Assembly (NCBI GenBank): GCA_010015605.1 | Contig: ML975324.1 | Coordinates: 62,001-126,000 of the forward strand | Direction of reading: 5' to 3' | DNA: 64,000 nt | Origin: Decorospora gaudefroyi | Lineage: Eukaryota; Ascomycota; Dothideomycetes; Pleosporales; Pleosporaceae | Shown: positions 35,101-45,630 of the stretch, in pieces | How the letters are laid out: each line of letters opens with the position of its first letter | Position numbering within the stretch: position 1 is the stretch's first letter | Program-made: the position numbers and the translations under genes | The notes under the pieces: model-generated | Databases searched by the model: none | Seen by the model: only the letters and a program-made list of their open reading frames with translations | What the model was told of the DNA's origin: nothing

Positions 35101-36202
35101 TCTAGACGACGAACTTGAGAAGATCAACGTTTCCGCACCTTTCATGAAGGACGATGCATGCGACGATTACCGGAAGCTAGAGCGCCTTGTCAATGCTTTG
35201 CGAATCGGACCCATGTTCGCGAATGCCAAGGACATCGATTTTCTGGCTCAGTCAATGAAGATCAGGTTGTTTGACGACTTCTTCAGGCGGAATCGATCCA
35301 GGTTTGCCGACAGCCGATCGCGATCTCAGCTAGAAATACCTGCTCTATCCAGGGAACAGGCAGCGGGTTGCGTTAAGAGATTCATAAGCCAACGGAAATG
35401 TATGAAACCCCTGGTACCTTTCCTCCCTCAACCTGAGATCGAGTATTCTAATGATGACCCCCGATTTGCTAGAGCGTTTGCCTATGAACAAATGCCCATC
35501 ATAGGGATTCGGATCGAGCAAGCAACTGCGATACCTCCTCCAATAGCCCTATCACATTGGAATGCCGACTTGTTCGAAGATGCAACGGAAATGGAATCAT
35601 TGTCTACTTTTCAACAACCCCACATCGGCGCACCCGCTCTCTTAACTCACAGTTTGATGTTACCAACATTGTTATCGATGCACCAGGCAGGCATATCGCA
35701 ATATTTCAAGCCTCAGGAGTTTGATCATATGCAGCAACGAATTGAAGAAGTTGAGAATGGAAGCGAAAGCGAGAGCGAGCAGGAAGACTCGGATCCAGTG
35801 CAGTCATCGGCAACCGCCGATCCGCAGACCGCCGATCCGCAGACCCCCGATGCCCACGAGCAAAACCCGAAGACCTCTCCGCCAACCACAACATCAGGCC
35901 ATGAGGGCATCGCTGTCAAAGAAACAGCCAAAATCTCGCAGAGCGAAAGACTGTCTTCGAAAAAAGCAAGTAACATGGACGACAAATTGAATGAAAGGCG
36001 ATCGTACAGAGATATGCTCAAGGATAAATATCCCTTCGGCGATGTGATCTCAGAAAGAACTCAGCAGGCGCTTCGTGACCTTGGTCTTTGTCCACAGGGG
36101 TATGCTTGGAGGCGAGATCATGGGCGGCATATGTGTGAAGGCGGGTGTCACTACGGTTACGATTTTGGGGTGAGAGATTATATGTTTCGAAATGGCTATT
36201 AG
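32196..36202 (+). CDS. Triple CbxX/CfqX (SpoVK-like) AAA+ ATPase with degenerate third module
   Basis: Join 32196-32853, 32906-33796, 33847-34626, 34701-36202; 1276 aa. Three AAA+ modules of the CbxX/CfqX type follow a disordered N-terminus of about 165 residues. Module 1: P-loop GNPGTGKTT at 215-223, Walker B FIDEAYQL (Asp271-Glu272), Arg motif GLDSR. Module 2: GSPGTGKTT at 489-497, IIDEAYGL (552-553), GLSSRF. Module 3: GPPGTGKTT at 774-782, but IIDNAYQL (Asn838 replaces the catalytic Glu), and no GLxxR motif. The C-terminus has an acidic Ser-rich linker and ends in a Cys/His cluster (LCPQGYAWRR then CEGGCHYGYD). Introns 1 and 3 split P-loop Gly codons. Intron 2 ends in CAGCAG, so one extra Ala is possible. 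The start could instead be the Met at 32322. Family members remodel protein complexes (for example, bacterial CbbX acts on Rubisco); the fungal role is unknown. Confidence 0.85.
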
Positions 36203-36614
36203 AATAGAAATAAACTACTCCATGCATAACTATCTTTAATAAGCTGAAAAAAGCAAGACATTCAAAAGCGTTACTGTTGGCAATCGGGCCACTGTACGTA
36301 CGTAGACTGAAAGCACCTGATTACATAATCAGGTAGCCCGTGCGCAAGCTGTACTTCCTGTGCGAGGGGCAACCTCGCTGCTTCAATCAATCAATCATCT
36401 ACCTCAACTCGTTGCAACGACCGTTACTTGATTCAACCTTCCCTTTGCCGTATCAACAGTTACCATGAGCCATATATTCAAAAGATCATAAATTACAAGA
36501 CCAAAAAAAGGCCCTCGCAGAAAAAGATTACAACAGAGCGACCAACAAAAACAAATCAACAACACTCGCTCAACTCTCTCAAACCCTGACCTAGCCCTTC
36601 CAGCCAACGGGGCG
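36203..36614. other. Convergent intergenic region
   Basis: About 410 bases between the stops of the AAA+ gene (+) and the USP gene (-). A/T-rich with AATAAA-like signals (AATAGAAATAAAC at 36203-36215) and poly-A runs near 36500, as expected for two facing 3' UTRs. No gene. Confidence 0.6.
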
Positions 36615-38031
36615 TCATCCAATTCCATAATTTTTCCTAATTTCATCAACCTCCTCCACACAAACCTGATCGGCAGTCTTCCTGTTCAAGGGCGGAAGCA
36701 CATGTGGCAAGCGCTCATAATAGAGAATAACAGGGTCATACCGCGAACTGTTTCTCCGGTACGGATTATTCGTGACGACGTTAGTCGGCGGCACCGTGGG
36801 CCTATTCCGTGTGATGCGAGCATCATCGCAGAAGAATTGGGGCTGTTGTGGTTGGAAGGGGGGCACTCTGGGGCCGGTGACATTTGCGGTGTAGTGGCCG
36901 CTCTTGTTGGTGGTGCCCATGTGGTAGGTGGCTGAGACGAGCTTGTAGCGGACCGGGTCGTGGGGGTGGCCGCCGGCTGGGGGTGCCATGTGCGGTGTGA
37001 TGTCGAGGATGTCCGGGATGGAGATGGGGTTTGTATTCTTCTGGGGGAGATAGAGGTTGAGGGTGAGGCGGAGGTATTCTGGTGCGGCGAGGATGGATAA
37101 TCGGATGTTGCGAGTCGTGTTTTGACCGCATGGGTCGCACATGCCGACCACCGTGTCGGTTAGCGCCCGCCTGATGGCACGGATGATCGTGTCTGAGGCG
37201 TTTGGGACTTGTGTACTATCCCGTGGGATTAGACTGAGACCAATATCATTCCTGTTTGATTGTGGAACTCGGTTCCCGCATTGGCTGCACTCAATGACTT
37301 CCCCTAGAGTCAAGGTAAAGAGGGAGTCGTATTCCGCATGGCGCGCTTGACCAGGAGCGGTCCTTGCAGATATTAGTACAGATACAACATTGTGATCAGA
37401 GTTATACTTACCCATGATCATAGCTACTTTGAATACCTCCGAAGATTTGCCTTTGGAATTCGTCCGCATCTTGCTGCGCGGTCATCTCGGCCCTTTTTGA
37501 GTCTCGTGTAAGCCTGGATCGCTCGGCCCGGCTTGATCCCTTTGGTATATCGAGATCTTGCGACTCCCTGCAGAACCAGCGTTCCGCCAACTGATGAAGA
37601 GGGAGTACGGAGTCATGATGGTGTGGTAATACGAGTGGTAGATATGGCGGCTGAACGTCGGTATCCCCCTTGCCCCAATACGCCTTCATGAAGGCCTTTA
37701 AAATGCATGGGACGCATCCAGTGTATAACTCTATTTTTGTATGCTTCGTCGTGTCCTGGATCTCCGCCTGCGTTAGCTCGTCTTCCGGGAGACTTTTATT
37801 TGGGTCGGCAGCGTGGCAAGGCCAATGACCATTCTTTTTATGCTTCAAAATCCAGTTAACGAATCGAGGAAGATGGAGTAGAGGTTGCAAGGCTCCATGG
37901 CGGTAGCAGTTGTTTCCTTGGTTGTCGAGGCCCCTGGGGCTTTTATTTTGGCGGGCAATTTTCCACTTCTTGCTGATACGATCGGCAGTCCGTCGACGCT
38001 GGGCTTGTAGAGGAGCTTCTCTTCGGGCCAT
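36615..38031 (-). CDS. Ubiquitin-specific protease (USP/UCH family)
   Basis: Complement of join 36615-37362, 37412-38031; 455 aa. It removes ubiquitin from proteins by a Cys protease mechanism. The Cys box GLDNQGNNCYRHGALQPLLH carries catalytic Cys42. QQDADEF follows near residue 190, then zinc-binding pairs CSQC (232, 235) and CDPC (282, 285). The His box YKLVSATYHMGTTNKSGHYT has catalytic His363, and the C-terminal DPVILYYER matches the usual end of the fold. The 49-nt intron (GTAAGT..TGCAAG) lies just after QQDADEF and restores a Gly codon. It is a compact USP, little more than the catalytic domain, with no accessory domain, so its substrate cannot be guessed. In canonical Cys boxes an Asn/Ser often follows Cys-Tyr; here it is Arg-His, a mild oddity. 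It is convergent with the AAA+ gene. Confidence 0.85.
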
Positions 38032-38383
38032 TGTGTAGTTGTTGGCGAAGTAGTTATATGTTTGTATTCGGCGCTGTATGCGGTATGGGATGAGAGGAGG
38101 CTGTTCAGAAATTTAGAATCTGAGGCGCCGGTGTTCAGCTTGTGAAATATATATACTACAATGGTGGAATGAAAAGAAGCTCTTTAAGCAATTGTAGCCG
38201 CTGCCTATTGTTTCGTCCATTGTTTGAATGGGGCAAACAATGGGCAGTGAAAGGGAAGCCAGCCCATTGTCTTCATCGCACAGAACAATGGGCTTGGAAT
38301 CAGGACGGTCCGCATCCCGCCAGACATAGGCGGATTGCTGAAATATCGTATTTGGGAGTCTGTAGCCTTCCATCAAGTCGAAT
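38032..38383. other. Intergenic, upstream of the USP gene
   Basis: About 350 bases between the 2EXR gene stop and the USP start, both on the minus strand. It contains several near repeats of CCCATTG/CAATGGG (for example 38226-38243 and 38262-38291) that could pair with each other. No gene. Confidence 0.5.
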
Positions 38384-39115
38384 CTAGTGTTCAATGCCGC
38401 AGTTTGCGCACCTCCGATCCGTAACTGTGACAACAGGGCGTTGTGTCCTCCACCCATTCTCCACCCAATGATACTGCAAATAATCTTCAACACTCAGCTT
38501 CGCCCATGCCGCATGTCCTTGTTTGGTGGAAAAGAGATGCACGCTCTTCAAACGACCGAGACAGAATATACTCAGGCCCTCCCCCCTCCACCACGCATCA
38601 TCATTTAAAAATCGAGGCCCTTTTGGTGGCGGCCTCGTGGAGACCGACAAATATTGGATTTTCTCGATCGTTTTGGCGTCCAGGAGTCGTGATAGAGCTT
38701 CCAAGTGATAATGCTCCGGCGTCTTGGTTTCCAGGACCCAGGCATGCCGCTGTCGAAGCTTTAGAAACATTTCTGGGATGTATATGAGGTCTCTGCTGAA
38801 GTTGATGCAAACCTGAAAGGTTTCATAAGTCGATGCTTGATCGTATCCGTGATGGCGAGCATGAATCGTGATCCACTCGCAATTGTCCAGTTTAGCTGCT
38901 TCGTACCGCGCCTCACGGTTAACTGCGAAGAGTAGCGGGTATCGAGTTGATGTGACGACCGAGATGGTGCCTGCAGATGGATCGTAATTCAAAAGTTGGA
39001 TTGCGCGCCCCTTTGTGGTGTGGACTTTGCTCTTCTCATTGTGCAACGCATATTCCCAAATCGCCGCCCGTAGCTCTGCCGGTAGCTCTGGAAAAGCGTG
39101 AAATGTAGTAGCCAT
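38384..39115 (-). CDS. 2EXR-domain protein (F-box-like fungal family)
   Basis: Single exon, 243 aa. The N-terminus FHAFPELPAELRAAIWEYAL is the 2EXR motif that opens a large fungal-expanded family; a second conserved stretch LLFAVNREARYEAAKL follows at about 68-83. These proteins resemble F-box proteins and many are lineage-specific, but no biochemical role is established. The frame runs 18 bases further upstream from a GTG, so the ATG at 39115 was chosen. It ends in a short Cys pair (CANCGIEH). It lies just upstream of, and on the same strand as, the USP gene; a link between an F-box-like protein and a ubiquitin protease is tempting but unsupported. Confidence 0.75.
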   Translation of the reverse strand: MATTFHAFPELPAELRAAIWEYALHNEKSKVHTTKGRAIQLLNYDPSAGTISVVTSTRYPLLFAVNREARYEAAKLDNCEWITIHARHHGYDQASTYETFQVCINFSRDLIYIPEMFLKLRQRHAWVLETKTPEHYHLEALSRLLDAKTIEKIQYLSVSTRPPPKGPRFLNDDAWWRGEGLSIFCLGRLKSVHLFSTKQGHAAWAKLSVEDYLQYHWVENGWRTQRPVVTVTDRRCANCGIEH

Positions 39116-39891
39116 GTTGCGCAACTCTTGCACTTTGTAGGAGTGTAATGTCTCTGAGAGTATACCCCAAATTTCAGCAAGACAGCTCTTTTCACAGGTT
39201 CAGGTGCGGGGAAAAGCGAAGGGTGTGATAGGTAGGCAAGTGCGCGCTGAGAGGGGCGCTGCTTTCGAGACACGGAGAGTCGTTGACTGCACGGCAGAGG
39301 ATCTCCCTTCAACAGTGGGAACGAAATCAGCTTTATTCCCAAAAGCAAACAAACGCAAACGCAGACGCAGATAACTGATGCATCGAAGAGGTGGCGCGCC
39401 ATCCACTTATAACCGGCGACGTATCCAATCATCCCCGCACGTGCACATCATCACGTGCAAGGCCTCAACCGTTGCCTAAAAAGTCCAAGGAAGGAAATGG
39501 ACGAAGATGGAATGGTAATCATGGTCCGTCTCTTTATTATTTACCGTGGACATGTGCAATATATTCTATAACGTATTTTAGAGGTAGTTAAGCCCAAGAC
39601 GCACCCCTCACGTAAACCCCTAGGTATCTATATGGGAACAGACGTTGAAATCGTGACCAAACAGATATCTAGGTACATGTAGGCCCTCCTCGGTGCTATG
39701 AGTAAGATGCTACCACCCCCTCACCATTATATTTGACCATCGTAATCCACACACCACCAACTCCATCACCACCGCCGGGCCGATCACCCTCGTTTCATCA
39801 GTACCGTACCAAAAAACTGTACACACATGCGCCCACCCACTCGAAAACAGTATCTCAGATGCTGAAAGTGTACCAGTCAACAACAACAACC
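39116..39891. promoter_or_regulatory. Upstream region of the 2EXR gene, with paired CACGTG sites
   Basis: About 775 bases between the start of the 2EXR gene (-) and the stop of the 721-aa gene (-). Two perfect CACGTG palindromes lie at 39438-39443 and 39452-39457, 14 bases apart; such E-boxes are bound by bHLH factors. A GGCGCGCC palindrome lies near 39393-39400. No gene is seen. Confidence 0.5.
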
Positions 39892-42057
39892 TCAATGTAC
39901 CAACTTCCACGCATGTCCCCCTTCGCCTGCAACAACCCTTCCACCACTGTTCACGGGCTTCTGTCCGTACGCCCCAGCACCGCCCTGTCCCGCATACACA
40001 TGACCCTGACCCTGACCCTGAGGATACACGAGACCCTGCTGGCCAGGCAGCTGCTGCGCATACGCCGCACCCATGACAGGACTCGGCATCGGCCCGGCAG
40101 GAGGCATCGCTTGATTCTGAGCATCTGGATGGTACGGAAACGAACCCGCAGTCTGCTGTGTCCCCAGACCGAAACCATACGTCCTCAACGGCTCCGGCAT
40201 CGCCGCCGCCGCCGCCGCCGCAGCAGTAGCAGTAGTATCCGTCTTCATCACAGCATCACCACCCACAGGAGCCCCAAGCGCAAATCCCCAGGTCCCCTCC
40301 CTAAGTTTCTGACTAACGAATTTAACCTTATCAGCAATAGGAGTCGGCATCTTGCCTTGCATCGCCCACGTACACGCCTTCACAACCGCCTTCCACATAC
40401 TCTTTTCACTATCGGCCAACACCGGATTCCCCTTCTCTTGCCGCACCCGTTCTAGCACTGCCATCATCAGCCCCTGCACCCGATTCGTGACCTTTTCGAG
40501 ATCTTGCGAGGGCGTCGGGATCAGGATGTACAAGGTCGCCGGGCTGGAGGGCCGCAGCTTAGCCGCACCAAAGGAAATAGCGACGGGGGCCGCGGTGTAG
40601 TATTCGTGTGCAGATGCGGAGGCGGGACCGACGGCTAGACGCGCAAATGCGGGTACGCCGCCGCTACTGCTGTGTGCGAGGCGTGCGAAGGGGGCGTCGG
40701 CGAGTTGGACGGCGTGGTGGATGGAAGCGTCCTTTCCGGCTGCGAGACACGATGGCTTGGTGTAGCTCGCTTTGTCTACACACATTCTAGCCCAGTGCTT
40801 GGCTTTCGATGCATCGAGATGTTTTTGAACGAGTTTAATTACTTCGGTCCCGTACCTGCCTTCACTCGCGCCACGAAGCCGGAAGGCGAACGTGATGAGT
40901 TCGTCTTGCGCTTTGTTTAGATGGGCACGTGATAGGGAGGTGGGGAGGAAGGTGTTAATGTAATAAGCGTAGAAGTACATGTAAGTACCCAGGTACTCGT
41001 ATGTAATCAACTGGGAGGCAGAATCGAGAAAGACGACGGGGATGCTGAGTTTCTTGCCGTATTGTTTTAGGCGTTCGAGGTCGGGGAGCTTGTTCGCGCG
41101 ACCAGCTGTGGAGGGCGCGACGCCGGAGGTTAGGTCTAGGGAGCCGGTTATGGTTATGGCGGAGAGGGCGGAGCGGAGGGAGGATGTGGTGGTGTTTATC
41201 CAGTAGAGGAGGAATTGGATGACTGCGCCGTGGTGCCAGACTATTTTCTTGTTTTCGCCTTGGAAGTTTCCCATCTTGAGCACGCGCTCGATGGCTGTGT
41301 TGAGCCGCTTGACGGTCTTCTCGAGCGCCTCCTTTTGCCCGCTCAAGATGCTGTTATCCCAGCCACGTACCACAATAATTTTACTAAACACGACCACCGT
41401 GCCTTCGAGGTGTTTCTTCCCATCGGCCCCGGTCAGGTGCTCGACTAACTGACAAATACGGCTGAAGTTATTCCTGCTCTTGCTCTCCTCGGCGATGATG
41501 AGCATACTGCCATCTTCTGCATTCGCGCCCTGGCTTTTGCGTACACCGAGGTCGCAGAGCTTGGCGATGATAGATGTGAGCTGGAGCAGACTGTCGATGT
41601 CTGAATCTGACTCCCAGATATGCAGCACGTTGGGGTCGCAGATCTTCTTGAGCGTGCTTTCGGATGCGCTGGCGAAGGAGGACTTGTATTGATCGGGCAT
41701 CGATTGCACTGACTTCTTGAAAGAATCGAGGTCCTCCGTCCATGGGCCGTTGAAGAACGTCATCTTGTTTCGGCGGTGCTTATGGTGCTTTTGCTTGTTG
41801 TGGGAGCGCGACCGCGACCTGTGACGGTCAGATTCGGTGGCCGGACTGTTAGGAGGCTCTGCGGAGGGCGGATGGGTGCGCGACCGCGATCTGTGATTGC
41901 GAGGGTAGGTAGGCGAACCTTTCCGAGGCTGAAAAAGGCGCGAATAGGTGTGCCGTTCAATTGCAGGAGTATGGCGATCAAAGAAGCGATTAATATAGTC
42001 CATTGAAGCCTTGCTATCAATACTGTTGTCGTTCACAGTCACTGCCGCCCTCAGCAT
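39892..42057 (-). CDS. Unknown 721-aa protein with RS-rich N-terminus and Gly/Pro/Gln-rich tail
   Basis: Single long exon. The first 100 residues are rich in Arg/Ser/His (RSRSRTHPPS, HRSRSRSHNKQKHHKHRR), resembling RS-type nuclear or RNA-linked disorder. Residues about 100-560 look folded and helical (SRICQLVEHLTGADGKKHLE, ITYEYLGTYMYFYAYYINTF). The last 130 residues are low complexity (poly-Ala, PAGPMPSPVMG, QGQGQG). I do not recognise a family. The ATG at 42057 is used; a second in-frame ATG at 42003 would drop 18 residues and gives MDYINRFFDRHTP. There is no signal peptide. Exocyst-like or other helical-repeat folds were considered but nothing specific matches. Confidence 0.75.
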   Translation of the reverse strand: MLRAAVTVNDNSIDSKASMDYINRFFDRHTPAIERHTYSRLFQPRKGSPTYPRNHRSRSRTHPPSAEPPNSPATESDRHRSRSRSHNKQKHHKHRRNKMTFFNGPWTEDLDSFKKSVQSMPDQYKSSFASASESTLKKICDPNVLHIWESDSDIDSLLQLTSIIAKLCDLGVRKSQGANAEDGSMLIIAEESKSRNNFSRICQLVEHLTGADGKKHLEGTVVVFSKIIVVRGWDNSILSGQKEALEKTVKRLNTAIERVLKMGNFQGENKKIVWHHGAVIQFLLYWINTTTSSLRSALSAITITGSLDLTSGVAPSTAGRANKLPDLERLKQYGKKLSIPVVFLDSASQLITYEYLGTYMYFYAYYINTFLPTSLSRAHLNKAQDELITFAFRLRGASEGRYGTEVIKLVQKHLDASKAKHWARMCVDKASYTKPSCLAAGKDASIHHAVQLADAPFARLAHSSSGGVPAFARLAVGPASASAHEYYTAAPVAISFGAAKLRPSSPATLYILIPTPSQDLEKVTNRVQGLMMAVLERVRQEKGNPVLADSEKSMWKAVVKACTWAMQGKMPTPIADKVKFVSQKLREGTWGFALGAPVGGDAVMKTDTTATAAAAAAAAMPEPLRTYGFGLGTQQTAGSFPYHPDAQNQAMPPAGPMPSPVMGAAYAQQLPGQQGLVYPQGQGQGHVYAGQGGAGAYGQKPVNSGGRVVAGEGGHAWKLVH

Positions 42058-42437
42058 GACGATGAAAGGAAGTAAGGGGAGCGCAGTTTGCTCCTATTAC
42101 GTAGCCGGCTGGCGTTGGGCGGTTGCGCAATGTGAATTGATCAAACCGGGAGTGAAGGAAAGATGGCGGACGGATCGACCACGTGCACGAAAGTAGTGAC
42201 TGTCGCAGTATTTGTTCGCGCAGAGAACGAAAACAGTGATAGTGATTGTACCATCCCTGGGGAAGGAGTGCCCAACAGGGGAAGTGAGGTGTCATATTTT
42301 GCCAAGGTGAGAAGTGAAGAGTATAAAATATAAGTGAAGAGGCGATAACAACGGCCGAGCCGGGTTAACCCGCTCCAATCTCCAGCCCAAGAAGAACTCC
42401 TACCATGTCCATAACACGGTTCCGGAGACATGGAAGT
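42058..42437. other. Intergenic, upstream of the 721-aa gene
   Basis: About 380 bases between the stop of gyp7 (-) and the start of the 721-aa gene (-). A TATAAAATATAAG segment at about 42320-42333 could serve the minus-strand gene or be part of the gyp7 3' end. No gene. Confidence 0.5.
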
Positions 42438-45157
42438 TTACCTGTTCGTGGGTTTACTACCAACACCACCGCCGTGCTCTGCGATTGTCTCTTTGTCGAG
42501 CTTCTCTACCTTCCTACTCAAGAGCGCACGCAGCTCAGGGCTAATAACCCTTGCCTCTTCTTGCTCGTTTTCACCGACTTGTTTTCCCTTGTCTGTACTG
42601 GAGGTGGCTGCTTGGTCTTTCGAGCTTGACGGACGTGCTGTTGGATTCGACCCAGGACCAGCCACCAACGCTGCAGCCAGTTTCCGTTGTCTCGCTTGTG
42701 GGGCTGATGGGAAGTTGCCCTTCTTGTCGATCGTCTCGACTGTCCGTTGGAATCGCTTAAAGAGCGACTCGGCGCGAACAAGGGTCGACTCAAGATCCAT
42801 GGTGCCAGAAAGTTCATTGACTGCATTGATATCAGTACGTACTATAAGTGAAGATTGGCGAGGTTTGAGTATGTAGATTCACTTACCATACTTAAGCACC
42901 TCATCAAAGTGCTTCAAATGTGCCATGATTATATCTCGGTGTTTCTCTAGGATTGCCAACGCCACAAAAATATGGAAATTGCTGCTCTGGTAGTCGGTCC
43001 AGAGTGACTCCCACAGGCGGAGAACGTCGTGCCATTCGAACTCACGCTTGTACCAAACAAGCAACATGCGGAAGAAAAAGAAGAAGTTGGTCGATTCGGC
43101 TGATTGAAGGTGAAGGTAGAGTTTGGGGTCCATAAGTTGTACGAGGTGATCGAGCGTCAGGAGCTGCTTGCGCATGCCGGACTGGTCTCGCAAAAAGTTC
43201 CGCTCCTATAAAATGTTAGCAGCTGCGTCTCATTCCTTTGGTCTCCGTATTAGGACGTACCATGCGGTCCATAAACCCAACAAAGCCCCAAAAGGCAATT
43301 GCATCGTCCTGCATGACTGCGTAGATAGGCGCAAGCAGATCGCTCATACCCTGTACGTAACCGAGGTCGTTGTTGTACTCGTTGTAGGTAAGGAGCATGT
43401 CCTTCATCTGCTCCAAATGGACATTGGTGCCAACATCTGCAAAAGGCGAGTCGGGATCAGGGTGCGGGATGTCTTCGCCAGCGAAGATTGGAATGTGGCG
43501 ATCGGTACGATGCACGTCTTTCTCTACACAACGGACCCCATAAAATGGGACAAGTCAGTCAGGATACAGACAGGGTTGGAGGAGTCATGAGCACAAACCT
43601 ATCCGGTTCTTCTGCTCTCGCCACCACTCCTCGCGTTCTTCATTCTCATGCCCCTCGACCATCTTCTCCCACCATGCGCCCTTTAAGCGGATATATTCGT
43701 CTCGGCGACTGTTGAGGTTTGCGCGTCGATCTTCGTCAGAACTATCCCAATCGTAGACGCCTAGTAGGAACAGCCATGCCTCCTTGCGTACGCCATCGTC
43801 GGGATCTAAACCTCCGTGGAATATTCGGTCTTTGACCTCGTCTGGCGTTAGTTGCAGTCGGCCTTTGGCGTCGAAGAAACCCTTCCATTCCGTCAAAGTG
43901 ACTGGTTTCCTTCGGTCCGCCAAGGTCATCTTGTCCATGTCTAGTATCTCGAACTCGCCCACATCACTTTGTTCCATGGCTAGAACATCCTTTGCTGTCC
44001 ATATTCTTTGGTTCCGCTCGCGCTCGCTCTGCTCTGCAATGCCCATAGCCCATCGCGCCAGATATAGCCGTGCGCTGTCAAACTCTTCTTGCAGTGTCTG
44101 CACCTCTGGATTCTGTATCAGACGCCTAACCTGAGGAGGAATCTTGGGGTTGTCGGCAACAGCTTGGGCAGTCCTCCGGGTGAAGGTTGTGACCTGGCTG
44201 AGCTTCTCCAGGAAGTTCCACCTCGCCTCCTTGAGCGCTTTGGTAACCGGATCCATGCCGCCATCTCTCTTGGCACCCTGTTGTGAGGGAGAGGCGTCTG
44301 GTTTACCCTCTGTGCTTTTTCTCCCTGGGGCGTCTTTGCCGAATGCGCGCTTGTCGTCTTCAGAAGGATCGATCAGGTATATGCTAGGGTCCGCTCCCGA
44401 TCGTTCGACTGTGACATAACGCTTCAACCATCGCAAGACCTCGTCGCCGCCCCAGAACATGCCGCCCCCGTCACTGAAGGGATCGAAACTCTCCTTTGCC
44501 AGCTTCTTCCGCTGCATGATGGTCGACTGACACTCGCTATCGTGAAAGAACAGCGCAGGAAAGCTGTCTCCAGCCCGGGTGTTGATAACCACGCTCCCGA
44601 ACCACCAGCCGATGCTTGGCGGCCTAATCATGACAGAGAATATCTCGCTGACGGGTAGTGCAAATGCATATCCGGGAGTTCCTGCGTGCGCTGAGGTCGT
44701 CGGAGGCGGTGGCACGAGGTAGGACTGCCTGGGCGGTGACGACGAGTCTGATAGATCAACCTTTACGTAGGTGTCGTATGCATCGCCGAGGGTTGACTCG
44801 GGTATCCAAGCAAGGAGCAGCGAAGACGCGTTGACGCTTCGGGCCGAGGACGACGACGTGGGGCGCGCATCGCTAACGGTTCGCGAAGACTTTTGCTGTA
44901 CGAGCGCAACGAAGCCTGGGATATTGTCTTTGGAGGAGGGCGAAGGGTGTACGTAGACCTGCACGTGTTAGATGTTTCGGGCCGCTCTGCTGTGTTTCTG
45001 GCCAGGCTGCTCCATATACCTTGCTTTTTGTGTATAGTAGCTTCACGCCTTTCCCGCTGCTGGTGTGTCGAATGGTGTTGTATTCGCCCTCTTCATCGTC
45101 GCTCAAGTCGTAGAAGCTGGCGGATGGCGAAGGTGGCGTCTGCGCCGGGGAAGTCAT
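42438..45157 (-). CDS. gyp7: Rab GTPase-activating protein Gyp7 (TBC domain)
   Basis: Complement of join 42438-42820, 42887-43205, 43261-43523, 43599-44958, 45020-45157; 820 aa. It speeds GTP hydrolysis by Rab proteins (Ypt7 in yeast) and so limits vacuole/late endosome fusion. The N-terminus spliced from exons 1 and 2 reads LLYTKSKVYVHPSPSSKDNI, the start of the Gyp7 PH-like domain. The TBC domain spans about 400-710: the catalytic Arg finger is Arg505 in KDVHRTDR and the Gln finger is Gln557 in YVQGMSD. VNELSGTMDLESTLVRAE after the TBC domain is also typical. The C-terminal 90 residues are disordered. All four introns (55-75 nt) keep frame exactly and have GTAAGT, GTACGT, GTTTGT or GTATAT donors. 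Both catalytic fingers are intact, so it should be active. Confidence 0.93.
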
Positions 45158-45630
45158 GCGGGGCTAGCTATGCGACCTCCAAGAGGACGCAGATGTGTGA
45201 GGTTTGGAATATATTCAAAGTGTAAGTATGAGCTTAACTAATTTGTTTGCGAGATTCTAGGTACAAGATGGAGGGAGGAGTGCGCGTATTTGAGGCGCTG
45301 TCGGGTGCAGGTGATGCTTGCGAGCTGTGATGGGGAGCTCGTCGTATGACGGTGTGGCGGTGCGCGGGGAACGCGTCGCCCCCTCACTGCATCAAGTAAT
45401 ATGATTCGGCAACGACATGATTCGCAACATGACCTCCACCAGCATCCATTCTTCTACGAAGGACAACGATTCTGGTCTGCATACGTGGACAAAGGGGCCT
45501 GCCCATGCTGTGTTACGCTGTGCCCTGGTGCTGCCAGAATACAGCAGGCGCATGCCGCGTCGCCGAGGGAAGACACCAAACAAACTCCATACACCATGCA
45601 TGCTATACCCGTCAAGAGACCCTTCCTGCG
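45158..45630. other. Intergenic, upstream of gyp7
   Basis: About 470 bases between the mso1 stop and the gyp7 start, both minus strand. Overlapping short frames on the plus strand (45401-45911) are shadows of mso1 and the intergenic sequence. No gene. Confidence 0.5.
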
